Origin: Jiangella gansuensis DSM 44835 | GTDB lineage: Bacteria > Actinomycetota > Actinomycetes > Jiangellales > Jiangellaceae | Direction of reading: 5' to 3' | DNA length: 64,000 bases | NCBI RefSeq assembly: GCF_000515395.1 | Contig: NZ_KI911782.1 | Location: forward strand, 1,341,090 to 1,405,089 | In this document: in pieces, positions 34,857 through 43,221 of the stretch | Numbering within the stretch: position 1 is the stretch's first letter | How the letters are laid out: every line of letters begins with the position of its first letter | The notes under the pieces: generated by a model | Told to the model about the DNA's origin: nothing | The model's input: the letters and a program-made list of their open reading frames with translations, nothing else | Database searches by the model: none | Made by a program: the position numbers and the translations under genes

Positions 34857-36209
34857 ATGAAGGCAGGGTGGACGAGTCTCGGGCAGCCGACCTCCCCGGA
34901 CGGCGCCGGTGGTGCGCCGTGGGCCGGCGGGGCCTGGCGGTACACCGAACGGACCGGCCAGCCGGCGCCGCGACCCGCGCCCGGCGTGGCACCGGACAAC
35001 CAGCCGGCGCCGACGGCGCAGACCTCGTCCGACACGCTGACCTCGCCTGACGCGCAGCCGTCGTTCGGGGCGCAGTCCTCGTCCAGCGACCCCGGTACCG
35101 ACGGTGAGCCCGCAGGCACGGGGCACCGTCGCGCGCCCAAGCGGCGCCGTGGGCTGGCCACCGTCGGGGTCGTGCTGCTGGCGCTCGTCGCCGGCGGCAC
35201 CGGCGGCGTGGTCGCGGAATCCCTCGACGAGGACACCGGCGCGCCCGGCACGGTCACCGTCATCGGAGCCGACCCGGCCGGGCTGGTCGAGCGGCCGCCG
35301 GAGTCCATCGCCGGGGTGGCGGCCAGCGTGCTGCCCAGTGTCGTCTCGGTCAGCGCGGCGGACGCCACCGGCTCGGGCTTCATCATCTCCGAGGACGGTT
35401 ACGTGCTGACCAACAACCACGTCATCGCCGCTGCCGCCGAGGGCGGCGCCATCGAGCTGGCGCTGTTCGACGGGCGCCGGCTCGAGGCCGAGCTCGTCGG
35501 CGCCAGCCCCAGCTACGACGTCGCGGTCCTGTCCATCGATGCCGAGGACCTGCAGCCGGTGGTGTTCGGCGACTCCGGCTCCGTGGCCGTCGGTGACCCG
35601 GTCGTGGCCATCGGCAGCCCGCTCGGCCTGGACGCCACCGTCACCAGCGGCATCCTGTCCGCACTGGAGCGCCCGGTCAGCGCCGGCGGCGAGCCGGCCG
35701 GCCAGTCGTACATCAACGCGCTGCAGACCGACGCAGCCATCAACCCGGGCAACTCCGGCGGGCCGCTGGTCGACAGCGCCGGCCGGGTCATCGGTGTGAA
35801 CTCCGCCATCGCCAGTCTCGGCATGGGGGGCGAGGCCGGCTCCATCGGCCTTGGCTTCGCCATCCCGATCGAGCAGGTGCAGCGCACCGCCGAGCAGCTC
35901 ATCCGCGACGGTGAGGCCGTCTATCCGATCATGGGCGTGCTGCTGGACAACAGCTTCGCCGGGCCGGGCGCCCGGGTGGCGCAGGACGGCGAGAACGGGC
36001 CCGGCGTCACCCCGGGCGGCCCGGCCGACCTGGTCGGTATCCGCTCCGGCGACGTGATCGTCCAGATCGACGACACCCAGATCCGGACTCCGGCGGAGTT
36101 GATCGTGCGACTGCGGGCGCACGAGCCCGGCGACGAGGTCGCGCTGCGGCTCGAACGCGACGGCGAGACCGTCGAGGTGACGGTCACCCTGGACTCCGCT
36201 GTGGGTTGA
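34857..36209 (+). CDS. htrA: HtrA-like membrane-anchored serine protease with PDZ domain
   Basis: 450 residues. There is a disordered cytoplasmic N-terminus of about 95 residues, a transmembrane helix at about 100-120 (GLATVGVVLLALVAGGTGGV), a trypsin-like domain with the full triad H188 (TNNHVIA), D221 (YDVAVLSID) and S300 (NPGNSGGPL), and a C-terminal PDZ domain (GGPADLVGIRSGDVIVQIDD). It degrades misfolded exported proteins and is part of the SigE regulon. ATG follows GGGAGGATGACTCC. It is 53 bp behind the RseB-like gene, probably in the same operon. Confidence 0.93.
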   Translation: MKAGWTSLGQPTSPDGAGGAPWAGGAWRYTERTGQPAPRPAPGVAPDNQPAPTAQTSSDTLTSPDAQPSFGAQSSSSDPGTDGEPAGTGHRRAPKRRRGLATVGVVLLALVAGGTGGVVAESLDEDTGAPGTVTVIGADPAGLVERPPESIAGVAASVLPSVVSVSAADATGSGFIISEDGYVLTNNHVIAAAAEGGAIELALFDGRRLEAELVGASPSYDVAVLSIDAEDLQPVVFGDSGSVAVGDPVVAIGSPLGLDATVTSGILSALERPVSAGGEPAGQSYINALQTDAAINPGNSGGPLVDSAGRVIGVNSAIASLGMGGEAGSIGLGFAIPIEQVQRTAEQLIRDGEAVYPIMGVLLDNSFAGPGARVAQDGENGPGVTPGGPADLVGIRSGDVIVQIDDTQIRTPAELIVRLRAHEPGDEVALRLERDGETVEVTVTLDSAVG

Positions 36210-36266
36210 CGCACAACGTAGTCTGGGGCGGACGGATGCACGTATGTCACGACGTGGGAGCCGGCA

Positions 36267-36929
36267 GTGTTCGACATAGGTATCGGCGAGGTGTTCGTGC
36301 TGCTCGTCGTGGCCCTGCTCGTTTTCGGCCCCGACAAGCTGCCGGAAATGGCGAAACAGGCCGCATCGTTCGTTCGCGACCTGCGCACCATGGTCTCCAA
36401 CGCGCGCAGCGACCTGTCCGGCAGCGTCGGTGACCTGGGCATCGACAAGGACGACCTGAAGACGTTGTCCGACCTGCGCAACCCGAAGTCGTTCGTGCGC
36501 AGCAAGGTCCTCGACGGCGTCGATCTCGGTCTCGACGACCTCGGCCTGGACGACGAGCCCGCCAACGGCACGCGCCGCAACGGCACCGCCCGCAACGGCA
36601 ACGGGACCAGCACGAGTTCGCGCAGCTCCTCCGCCCGGGCCGCCTCGACGTCGCAGGACCAATCGCCGTCCGACCCGGCGCCCGCGGAGACGGGCAACAC
36701 CGAGGACGCGGCCGCGGGTGACTCCGCCGAGGCCTCGGCTCCGGAGACATCGACCCCGCCCCCGCCACTCGACGACAGCCCCGCTGCCGGGCCTCCGGTC
36801 GAGCCGCGCGCGGCCGCCGACACCGACTCGAGCGTCACCTCCGACGCCGACGCCGGTTCCGGCGACGGTGTTCCGGCCGGTGCCGGCCGCGCCGACTCGA
36901 CGCCGCGCTTCGACCCTGACACCACCTGA
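36267..36929 (+). CDS. tatB: Twin-arginine translocation protein TatB
   Basis: 220 residues. The N-terminal transmembrane helix MFDIGIGEVFVLLVVALLVF is followed by GPDKLPEMAKQAASFVRDLR, the TatA/B hinge and amphipathic helix. The E in the helix start and the long tail favour TatB over TatA. The C-terminal 120 residues are a low-complexity Ser/Pro/Asp tail, longer than in E. coli but usual in actinobacteria. GTG start. Its place after htrA copies the mycobacterial order. Confidence 0.88.
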   Translation: MFDIGIGEVFVLLVVALLVFGPDKLPEMAKQAASFVRDLRTMVSNARSDLSGSVGDLGIDKDDLKTLSDLRNPKSFVRSKVLDGVDLGLDDLGLDDEPANGTRRNGTARNGNGTSTSSRSSSARAASTSQDQSPSDPAPAETGNTEDAAAGDSAEASAPETSTPPPPLDDSPAAGPPVEPRAAADTDSSVTSDADAGSGDGVPAGAGRADSTPRFDPDTT

Positions 36930-36992
36930 TCCGCGCTGCCATTCCGCCTACGACGCCCCGTGGTCGGCGCCCAGCGGCGGGCGTGAGCGCGG

Positions 36993-37073
36993 GGCGCCGC
37001 TTCCCCATGATCATCAACGATGGGGCCTGTGATCGCGACCCCACCGGTTGATGATCATGAGCGATGGGGCGCC
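36993..37073. terminator. Long hairpin between tatB and the GntR gene (single-copy palindrome)
   Basis: CATGATCATCAAC (37006-37018) faces GTTGATGATCATG (37047-37059), and GGCGCC marks both outer ends. The arms are unlike families A and B apart from GATCA. It lies about 65-145 bp after tatB and may terminate its transcript. Apart from this hairpin and the operator at 37161, the 330-bp intergenic stretch shows nothing recognisable. Confidence 0.5.
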
Positions 37074-37160
37074 GTAGCGCCCCTCGCCGGCGTCACTCTG
37101 CACCACCGAAGCCTGGATTGTTGCGATTGGGTTACGAGGCCTCGACGCGAGAAATCACCT

Positions 37161-37175
37161 AGTGATCTAATCACT
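37161..37175 (+). promoter_or_regulatory. GntR-type operator upstream of the regulator gene
   Basis: AGTGATCTAATCACT is a perfect palindrome (6-bp arms, 3-bp centre) in an AT-rich patch 87 bp before the GntR gene. Size and symmetry suit FadR-subfamily repressors, suggesting autoregulation. No second copy is seen before the binding-protein gene. Confidence 0.5.
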
Positions 37176-37261
37176 TCACGCCGGGCGTCCGTCGACGCTC
37201 GCTCCAGGCGCCCGGCGAACTGACCGCGACGGACGCCACGTCCGCTCACAGGAGGCCGCCG

Positions 37262-37969
37262 ATGAACGTCGGAGAGGTGAGCCGCCGCACGCTGGCGGAC
37301 GAACTGGCCACCGGCGTGGTGGAGCTGATCCGTGAGCAGCAACTGGAGCCCGGTGGCCAACTGGACACCGTGCGGACACTCGCCGCCAGGTTCTCCGTCG
37401 CCGTGCCGACCATGCGGGAGGCGCTGCGGCGGCTGGAGGCGATGGGCCTGGTGGTGTTGCGGCACGGGTCCGGGGTCTACGTGGGTGAGAACGTGCGCCG
37501 TTCGGTGCTGCCGAATCCGCACAGCCCGCTGCTCACGGGGGAGCGGCTGATCGACCTGCTCGAGGCGCGGCGCGCCATCGAGCCGCCGATCGCCGCTATG
37601 GCGGCCACGGTCCGCGATCCTGCCGGCGTCGCCAGGCTCTCCGAGACGCTCGACGAGGCCGAGCGGTGCCTGCGCCACGGCGACGAGCGGCTCTGGATCG
37701 TCAATCTCGAGTTCCACCGGGCGCTGGCGGAGGCGTCCGGGAACACGGTGCTGTCCGAGGTGGTCGACTCCATCGTGCTGGTCCACGCGCAGGAGCAGCG
37801 CGAGATCCTGCGGCTGCACGGCGACGAGCCCGAGGACTTCGCCGAGCACCAAGGAATCGTGGAGGCGGTCCTCGCCGGGAGCGCGGACGAGGCATATCGG
37901 GTGACCAGCGAGCATCTGTCCAATGTCATCGACGTGATAAGGGCCCGCCACCTCGATTCCGACCAGTGA
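37262..37969 (+). CDS. GntR/FadR-family transcriptional regulator
   Basis: 235 residues. The N-terminal winged helix (LADELATGVVELIREQQLEP and RFSVAVPTMREALRRLEAMG, then VVLRHGSGVYV) is followed by an FCD all-helical ligand domain (LIDLLEARRAIEPPIAAMAA; metal-ligand-like residues in NLEFHRALAEASGN and EHQGIVEAVLAGSADEA). FCD domains commonly sense sugar acids and other carboxylates, which agrees with the dehydratase encoded downstream. ATG start with AGGAGG upstream. The transport genes begin 88 bp later on the same strand. Confidence 0.88.
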   Translation: MNVGEVSRRTLADELATGVVELIREQQLEPGGQLDTVRTLAARFSVAVPTMREALRRLEAMGLVVLRHGSGVYVGENVRRSVLPNPHSPLLTGERLIDLLEARRAIEPPIAAMAATVRDPAGVARLSETLDEAERCLRHGDERLWIVNLEFHRALAEASGNTVLSEVVDSIVLVHAQEQREILRLHGDEPEDFAEHQGIVEAVLAGSADEAYRVTSEHLSNVIDVIRARHLDSDQ

Positions 37970-38057
37970 GCACCTGTCGGACATACTGGCGTGTCACGAT
38001 CGCGTGCCGATCGGTTATATCCGAAGTCATATACCAGATTCAACGAGGTGGTCGAAC

Positions 38058-39317
38058 GTGAGACTCCGTTACAGCGGAGCGGTCGCTGCACTGGCAGCGT
38101 CGTCGCTGGTCCTGGCTGCATGCGGCGGTGACGACGACAGCGCGGCCGAGGCGCCCGGCGCCGTGGCCTTCTACACCGACAAGGCCGCGTGGGAACCGCA
38201 GTTCCTCGAGGTGTCGGATGTGTCGGAGAGCAGTCTCGGGCTGAGCCTGGACTTCACCGGGTACGCCGACGCCGATCAGTACTCGGCGTTCATCCGGCAG
38301 TCGTTCCGGACGGACGAGAAGCCGGAGCTGTTCACCTGGCACACCGGCAGCGAGCTGGAGGACCTGGTCGCGGAGGGCCTCGTGGCCTCGACCACGGACA
38401 TCTGGCAGGCCGCGATCGACAACGGTGATGTCCCCGAGGCGATGCGCGAGTACTTCACCGTCGACGGTGAGCAGTACTGCGTCCCGATGAACGCCGCGTA
38501 CTGGGTCATGTACTACAACAAGGCGATCTTCGACCAGCACGGCCTGACCGAGCCGACCAGCTGGGCCGAACTGATCAACATCGCCGACACGCTCGTGGCG
38601 GCCGGCGTCACGCCGTTCTACGAGACCAACATCCTGTTCTCGTTCGTCTGGTTCCAGACCCTGCTGGCCGGTACCGACCCGGAGCTGTACAACGCGCTGT
38701 CCAGCGGTGAGGCCAGCTACACCGATCCGGGTGTCGTCGCCGTCATGGAGCAGTGGCGGCAGATGCTCGAGGCCGGCTACTTCGGCGACCCGGGCGACCA
38801 GACCGCGCCCCAGGACCAGCTGAAGAGCGGCACCGTCGCGATGATCAACTTCGGGACGTTCCTCAGCGGCCAGTTGAACAGCGTCGACATGGTCTCCGGA
38901 ACCGACTACGACTTCTTCGTGATCCCCAACGTCAACCCGGACCTGGACGAGACATCGCTGATCTTCGAGACCGGTCCGATGTGCACGGCCGAGGAGGCCG
39001 AGAACCGCGACACCGCCTTGCAGTACGCCGACTGGTGGATGAGCGAAGAGGCGCAGACGTCCTGGGCCAACGCCCGCGGCGACGTCTCCTTCAACCCGAA
39101 GGCGATGGTCAACGACGAGCAGCTGGCCGCGCTCAACGAGCAGGCCGGCACCGAGGGCCATCTGCTCCTGGAGCGCTACTTCGAGGCGACACCCGTGCCG
39201 GTGCTGTCCGCGGCGCTGGACGGCTTCAGTGCTTTCGTCAGCACCCCGGGCGACCCGATGCCGATCCTGGAGACCATCCAGGCCGAGGCGGACGCCTACT
39301 GGAGCAGCCAGGGCTGA
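38058..39317 (+). CDS. Extracellular sugar-binding lipoprotein of an ABC transporter
   Basis: 419 residues. A lipoprotein signal peptide ends in the lipobox LAAC with lipidated C22, followed by GGDDDS. The mature protein is a cluster B (family 1) solute-binding protein: ADADQYSAFIRQSFRTDEKP, VPMNAAYWVMYYNKAIFDQH and the closing EAQTSWANARGDVSFNPKAM. It captures a carbohydrate for the two permeases encoded next. GTG at 38058 has GAGG 9 nt upstream and begins a proper signal peptide; an upstream ATG frame would spoil it. Confidence 0.9.
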   Translation: MRLRYSGAVAALAASSLVLAACGGDDDSAAEAPGAVAFYTDKAAWEPQFLEVSDVSESSLGLSLDFTGYADADQYSAFIRQSFRTDEKPELFTWHTGSELEDLVAEGLVASTTDIWQAAIDNGDVPEAMREYFTVDGEQYCVPMNAAYWVMYYNKAIFDQHGLTEPTSWAELINIADTLVAAGVTPFYETNILFSFVWFQTLLAGTDPELYNALSSGEASYTDPGVVAVMEQWRQMLEAGYFGDPGDQTAPQDQLKSGTVAMINFGTFLSGQLNSVDMVSGTDYDFFVIPNVNPDLDETSLIFETGPMCTAEEAENRDTALQYADWWMSEEAQTSWANARGDVSFNPKAMVNDEQLAALNEQAGTEGHLLLERYFEATPVPVLSAALDGFSAFVSTPGDPMPILETIQAEADAYWSSQG

Positions 39318-39399
39318 CCCCAGCGGGCGCTGGGCCGGCCTGGGCCGGACCCAGCGCCCCACGCGGGACGGCGCACGAGGCAACGTGAGGAGTTGACCG

Positions 39400-40338
39400 A
39401 TGTCCGGGCTGGCTGTGGCCGCGCCTGAGCACACCCCCGAGCACCCGTCGGCGCGGTCGCGCCGCCGCCGCGGCGGGTCGTACCGATGGTCCGCGCGGGG
39501 TTTCAGCCTGCCGGCCGTCCTCGTCGTTGCGGTGTTGCTGTACCTGCCGTTCCTGTGGACGACGTGGATCAGCTTCACCGAGTACAACGGGCTGGGCTCA
39601 CCGTCGTGGGTCGGCCTGGACAACTACCGCGACATGTTCGCGGACGCGAACTTCACCACGTCGCTGCGCAACACGCTGATCTGGGTCGTCGGCGGCATCA
39701 CGGTGCCGGTCGGCCTGGGTCTGCTCATCGCGTCGCTGTCGCACGGGATGCGCTTCGGCGGCTGGTTCCGGCTGCCGTTCCTCATCCCGTACGCGATCTC
39801 CGGCGTGGCCGTCGGCGTCGTGTGGCGGTTCGTGCTGCAGAACGGCGGCGGGCTGAGCCAGGCGCTGGAGGCGCTGGGCCTGCCCGGCGCCGACACCCGC
39901 TGGCTGGTGGATGCTCCGGTGAACACGTTGGTGATGATCGGCGCCGCCGCCTGGCAGCAGACCGGCGTGAACGCGTTGCTGTTCGTCATCGGGCTGCAGT
40001 CGATCCCGCGGGAGCCGATCGAGGCGGCCAAGCTCGACGGCGCGTCGGGCTGGCGGATGTTCCGGCACATGCACTGGCCGATGCTGCGCCCGCTGACGAC
40101 GGTCGTGGTCGGGTTGTCGCTGGTGGCGAGCCTCAAGGCGTTCGACATCGTCTGGGTGATGACGAAGGGCGGGCCCGGCCGCAACTCCGAGACACTCGCG
40201 GTCACCATGTATGAGGAGACCTTCGTGACCAGCGCCTACGGCTCCGGCTCGGCGGTGGCGGTGTTCCTGAGCGTCGTGACGTTCATCGCCGCCATCACCT
40301 ACCTGCGCCGCCAGCTGTCGACCGAGCGGGCGGTGTGA
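39400..40338 (+). CDS. Sugar ABC transporter permease (MalF/UgpA type)
   Basis: 312 residues with six predicted transmembrane helices. The N-terminal Arg-rich stretch is followed by SLPAVLVVAVLLYLPFLWTT, and the EAA loop lies in EPIEAAKLDGASGWRMFRHM, where the ATPase docks. ATG with GAGGAG 8 nt upstream. It pairs with the next permease through a GTGA overlap. No ATPase gene is present in the cluster, so a shared MsiK-like ATPase encoded elsewhere is presumed. Confidence 0.9.
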   Translation: MSGLAVAAPEHTPEHPSARSRRRRGGSYRWSARGFSLPAVLVVAVLLYLPFLWTTWISFTEYNGLGSPSWVGLDNYRDMFADANFTTSLRNTLIWVVGGITVPVGLGLLIASLSHGMRFGGWFRLPFLIPYAISGVAVGVVWRFVLQNGGGLSQALEALGLPGADTRWLVDAPVNTLVMIGAAAWQQTGVNALLFVIGLQSIPREPIEAAKLDGASGWRMFRHMHWPMLRPLTTVVVGLSLVASLKAFDIVWVMTKGGPGRNSETLAVTMYEETFVTSAYGSGSAVAVFLSVVTFIAAITYLRRQLSTERAV

Positions 40339-41159
40339 CGATGACCGCTCGCGTGCTGCGTCCCGCCGTCCTGGTGATCCTCGGCCTGATCTGGCTGGCG
40401 CCGGTGTACCTGCTGCTCGTCAACGCGTCGAAGCCCGCGGCCGAGTACGCCGCGGACCAGGTGTGGCGCCCGATCAGCGAGTTCGCGCTGATCGACAACT
40501 TCCGCGAGGCCTGGGAGATCGGCAGCCTGGGCGACGCGGTCACCAGCACCGCCCTGTACAGCGTCGTCGCGCCGGGACTGGCGGTGCTGTTCGGCGCGGC
40601 CATCGGCTTCGGCATCGTCGCGCTACGGCTGCGGCACGGGTTCTTCTGGTTCGTGCTGGTCTTCGGCGGGACGGTGTTCCCGCTGCAGATGATCCTGATG
40701 CCGCTGTTCGTCGGCTACGTCGAGGCCGGCATCCACGACACCCGGCTCGGCATGATCGCCATCTACACCGCGATCACGGTGCCGTTCGCCGCGCTGGTCA
40801 TGCGCAACTTCCTCGGCGGCATCGCGCACCAGGTGTTCGAGGCCGCGGTCGTCGACGGCGCGACGACCTGGCGGATCTTCTGGCGCATCTACCTGCCGAT
40901 GTCCTCCAGCGCCCTGGTGGCGGTGTTCATCCTGCAGGCCACGTTCGTCTGGAACGACCTGCTGCTCGGCCTGTCGCTGAGCCGGTCCAGCGACGTGCGC
41001 CCGCTCATGACCGCGGTGGCCGGCCTGCAGGACACCTATGGCGGCCTGCAGCTGACGGCGGTGCTGGCCGCCGGCCTGCTGGCGTCACTGCCGACCGTGG
41101 TGCTGTTCCTGGCCACCCAACGCATCTTCAGCCGGGGTCTCAACCTCGGCCAGTTCTAG
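40335..41159 (+). CDS. Sugar ABC transporter permease (MalG/UgpE type)
   Basis: 274 residues with about six membrane helices, PAVLVILGLIWLAPVYLLLV at the start, the EAA motif in HQVFEAAVVDGATTWRIFWR and IYLPMSSSALVAVFILQATF after it. The start is GTG overlapping the stop of the first permease; an in-frame ATG is two codons on. It is followed 13 bp later by the SDR gene, so transport and catabolic genes share one transcript. Confidence 0.9.
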   Translation: MTMTARVLRPAVLVILGLIWLAPVYLLLVNASKPAAEYAADQVWRPISEFALIDNFREAWEIGSLGDAVTSTALYSVVAPGLAVLFGAAIGFGIVALRLRHGFFWFVLVFGGTVFPLQMILMPLFVGYVEAGIHDTRLGMIAIYTAITVPFAALVMRNFLGGIAHQVFEAAVVDGATTWRIFWRIYLPMSSSALVAVFILQATFVWNDLLLGLSLSRSSDVRPLMTAVAGLQDTYGGLQLTAVLAAGLLASLPTVVLFLATQRIFSRGLNLGQF

Positions 41160-41172
41160 GGGGGAGTGGCCC

Positions 41173-41967
41173 ATGAGGGTTGCCGTTGTCACCGGTGGTG
41201 GCGCGGGCATCGGCCGGGCCGCCGTCGAGCGGCTGGCGAACGACGGCGAGCTGGTCGTCGCGCTCGACCGTGACGAGCGGGCGCTCGCCGATCTCGCCGA
41301 GAAGGCCGCCGGCGCCGGCTGGACCGTCCGCACCCGGCAGGTGGACATCGCCGACGACGACGCCGTCGAACGCTTCGCCACCGAGCTGGCCACGGAGTTC
41401 GAGAGCATCGACACTCTGGTCTGCGCGGCCGGCATCCAGCGCTACGGCACCGTCGAAGAGACCAGCATGGAGCTGTTCGACGAGGTCATCGGCGTCAACC
41501 TGCGGGGCGTCTTCGCGGCCTGCCACTTTCTGATGCCGCTGCTGCGCGCCGACGGCGGCGGGTCCGTCGTCGTCGTGTCGTCGAACCAGGCCTACGCCTC
41601 GCAGGCCCGGGTGGCCGCGTACGCCACCACCAAGGGCGCACTGCTGGCGCTGGTGCGGTCCATGGCCGTCGACCACGCAGCCGACGGGGTCCGGGTCAAC
41701 GCCGTCTGCCCGGGCTCCGTCGACACCCCGATGCTGCGCTGGGCCGCGGACCTGTTCAGCGACGGTCGCCCGGCCGACGACGTCGTCGCCGAGTGGGGCC
41801 GCACCCACCCCCTGGGCCGGGTGGCCCGGCCCGCCGAGATCGCGGACGCGATCGCGTACCTGGCCAGCCCGCAGGCGAGTTTCGTGACCGGCACCGATCT
41901 GGTGGTCGACGGCGGCGTCATGGCGGCGCTGGGGGTCGCGCTGCCGGAACCGACAGGAGAGAACTGA
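41173..41967 (+). CDS. Short-chain dehydrogenase/reductase
   Basis: 264 residues of classical SDR type: TGGGAGIG at the NAD(P) site, an acidic residue in VVALDRDE suggesting NAD preference, [12 protein letters not shown]136/S137, Y150 and K154 (YATTK) as catalytic residues, and [10 protein letters not shown]. It is likely to oxidise or reduce the sugar or sugar acid imported by this locus. GGGGAG precedes the ATG. Substrate is inferred only from context. Confidence 0.88.
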   Translation: MRVAVVTGGGAGIGRAAVERLANDGELVVALDRDERALADLAEKAAGAGWTVRTRQVDIADDDAVERFATELATEFESIDTLVCAAGIQRYGTVEETSMELFDEVIGVNLRGVFAACHFLMPLLRADGGGSVVVVSSNQAYASQARVAAYATTKGALLALVRSMAVDHAADGVRVNAVCPGSVDTPMLRWAADLFSDGRPADDVVAEWGRTHPLGRVARPAEIADAIAYLASPQASFVTGTDLVVDGGVMAALGVALPEPTGEN

Positions 41968-41971
41968 CCTG

Positions 41972-43213
41972 ATGCACATCGTGGACGTCCGAGCGACCAC
42001 CGTCACGGTGCCGCTCGAAGCACCGCTGCGGCACAGCAACGGGGCGCACTGGGGACGGTTCGTCCGCACCATCGTCGAGGTCGAGGCCGACAACGGCCTC
42101 ATCGGCCTGGGCGAGATGGGCGGCGGCGGGCAGAGTGCCGAGGAAGCGGTGCGCGGCCTGCGCGAATACCTCGTCGGTCACGACCCGGCACGCACCGAAG
42201 CGCTGCGGTGGATGCTGGCCAACCCGACCGCCAGCCTGTACAACAACCGCACCCAGTTGCTGGCCGCCGTCGAGTTCGCCTGCCTTGACCTTCAGGGCAA
42301 GCAGCTGGGGGTACCCGTGCACCAGCTGCTCGGCGGCAAGGTGCGCGAGCGGGTGCCGTTCGCCAGCTACCTGTTCTTCCGCTACCCGGGCGCCGACGGC
42401 AGCGGCGAGGTCCGCACGCCGGAGCAGCTGGTCGAGCAGGCCCGCCAGCTCAAGGCCAGTCACGGCTTCACGGTGCACAAGCTCAAGGGCGGCGTCTTCC
42501 CGCCCGACTACGAGCTGGAGTGCTACCGGGCGCTGGCGGAGGCGTTCCCCGGCGACCGGCTGCGCCACGACCCGAACGGCGCGCTGTCGGCGGAGGAGGC
42601 CATCCGGTTCGCCCGCGCCATCGAGGACCTCGACAACGACTACTTCGAGGACCCGACGTTCGGCATGAACGGACTGCGCCGGGTCCGCGAACGCACCACC
42701 ATCCCGATCGCCACCAACACGGTCGTGGTCAACTTCGAGCAGCTGGCCGCGAACGTCCGCGACCCCGCCGTCGACGTCGTCCTGCTGGACACCACGTTCT
42801 GGGGCGGCATCCGCGCATGCGTCAAGGCCGCCGGCGTGTGCGAGACGTTCCAGCTCGGCGTCGCCGTGCACTCGTCCGGCGAGCTGGGCATCCAGCTGGC
42901 GACGATGCTGCACCTGGGCGCCGTCGTGCCGAACCTGTCGTTCTCGGCCGACGCCCACTACCACCACCTGACCGGCGACGTCATCACCGGCGGGCCGTTC
43001 ACCTACCGCGACGGCGCCATCGACGTGCCCGACGCGCCGGGCCTCGGCGTCACCCTCGACCGGGACAAGGTGGCCGAGTACGCCGAGCTCTACCGGGAGC
43101 TGGGCGGCTACCCGTACGACCGCGATCCCGGCCGGCCAGGCTGGTACCCGCTGCTGCCGAACACCAGCTGGGCCGACCCCGCGGTCACCGGTCCCGTCGA
43201 CCTCGCCTCCTGA
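41972..43213 (+). CDS. Enolase-superfamily sugar-acid dehydratase (glucarate dehydratase-like)
   Basis: 413 residues with an N-terminal capping domain and a C-terminal barrel. Active-site residues line up as K170/K172 (HKLKGG), metal ligands D200 (HDPNG), E226 (FEDP) and N249 (ATNTV), and H300 ([13 protein letters not shown]), the KxK/D-E-N/H pattern of glucarate dehydratases. It probably removes water from an aldarate or aldonate. ATG 5 bp after the SDR stop. Together with the SDR this suggests an oxidative, non-phosphorylating sugar route. Confidence 0.85.
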   Translation: MHIVDVRATTVTVPLEAPLRHSNGAHWGRFVRTIVEVEADNGLIGLGEMGGGGQSAEEAVRGLREYLVGHDPARTEALRWMLANPTASLYNNRTQLLAAVEFACLDLQGKQLGVPVHQLLGGKVRERVPFASYLFFRYPGADGSGEVRTPEQLVEQARQLKASHGFTVHKLKGGVFPPDYELECYRALAEAFPGDRLRHDPNGALSAEEAIRFARAIEDLDNDYFEDPTFGMNGLRRVRERTTIPIATNTVVVNFEQLAANVRDPAVDVVLLDTTFWGGIRACVKAAGVCETFQLGVAVHSSGELGIQLATMLHLGAVVPNLSFSADAHYHHLTGDVITGGPFTYRDGAIDVPDAPGLGVTLDRDKVAEYAELYRELGGYPYDRDPGRPGWYPLLPNTSWADPAVTGPVDLAS

Positions 43214-43221
43214 GAAGGGTT

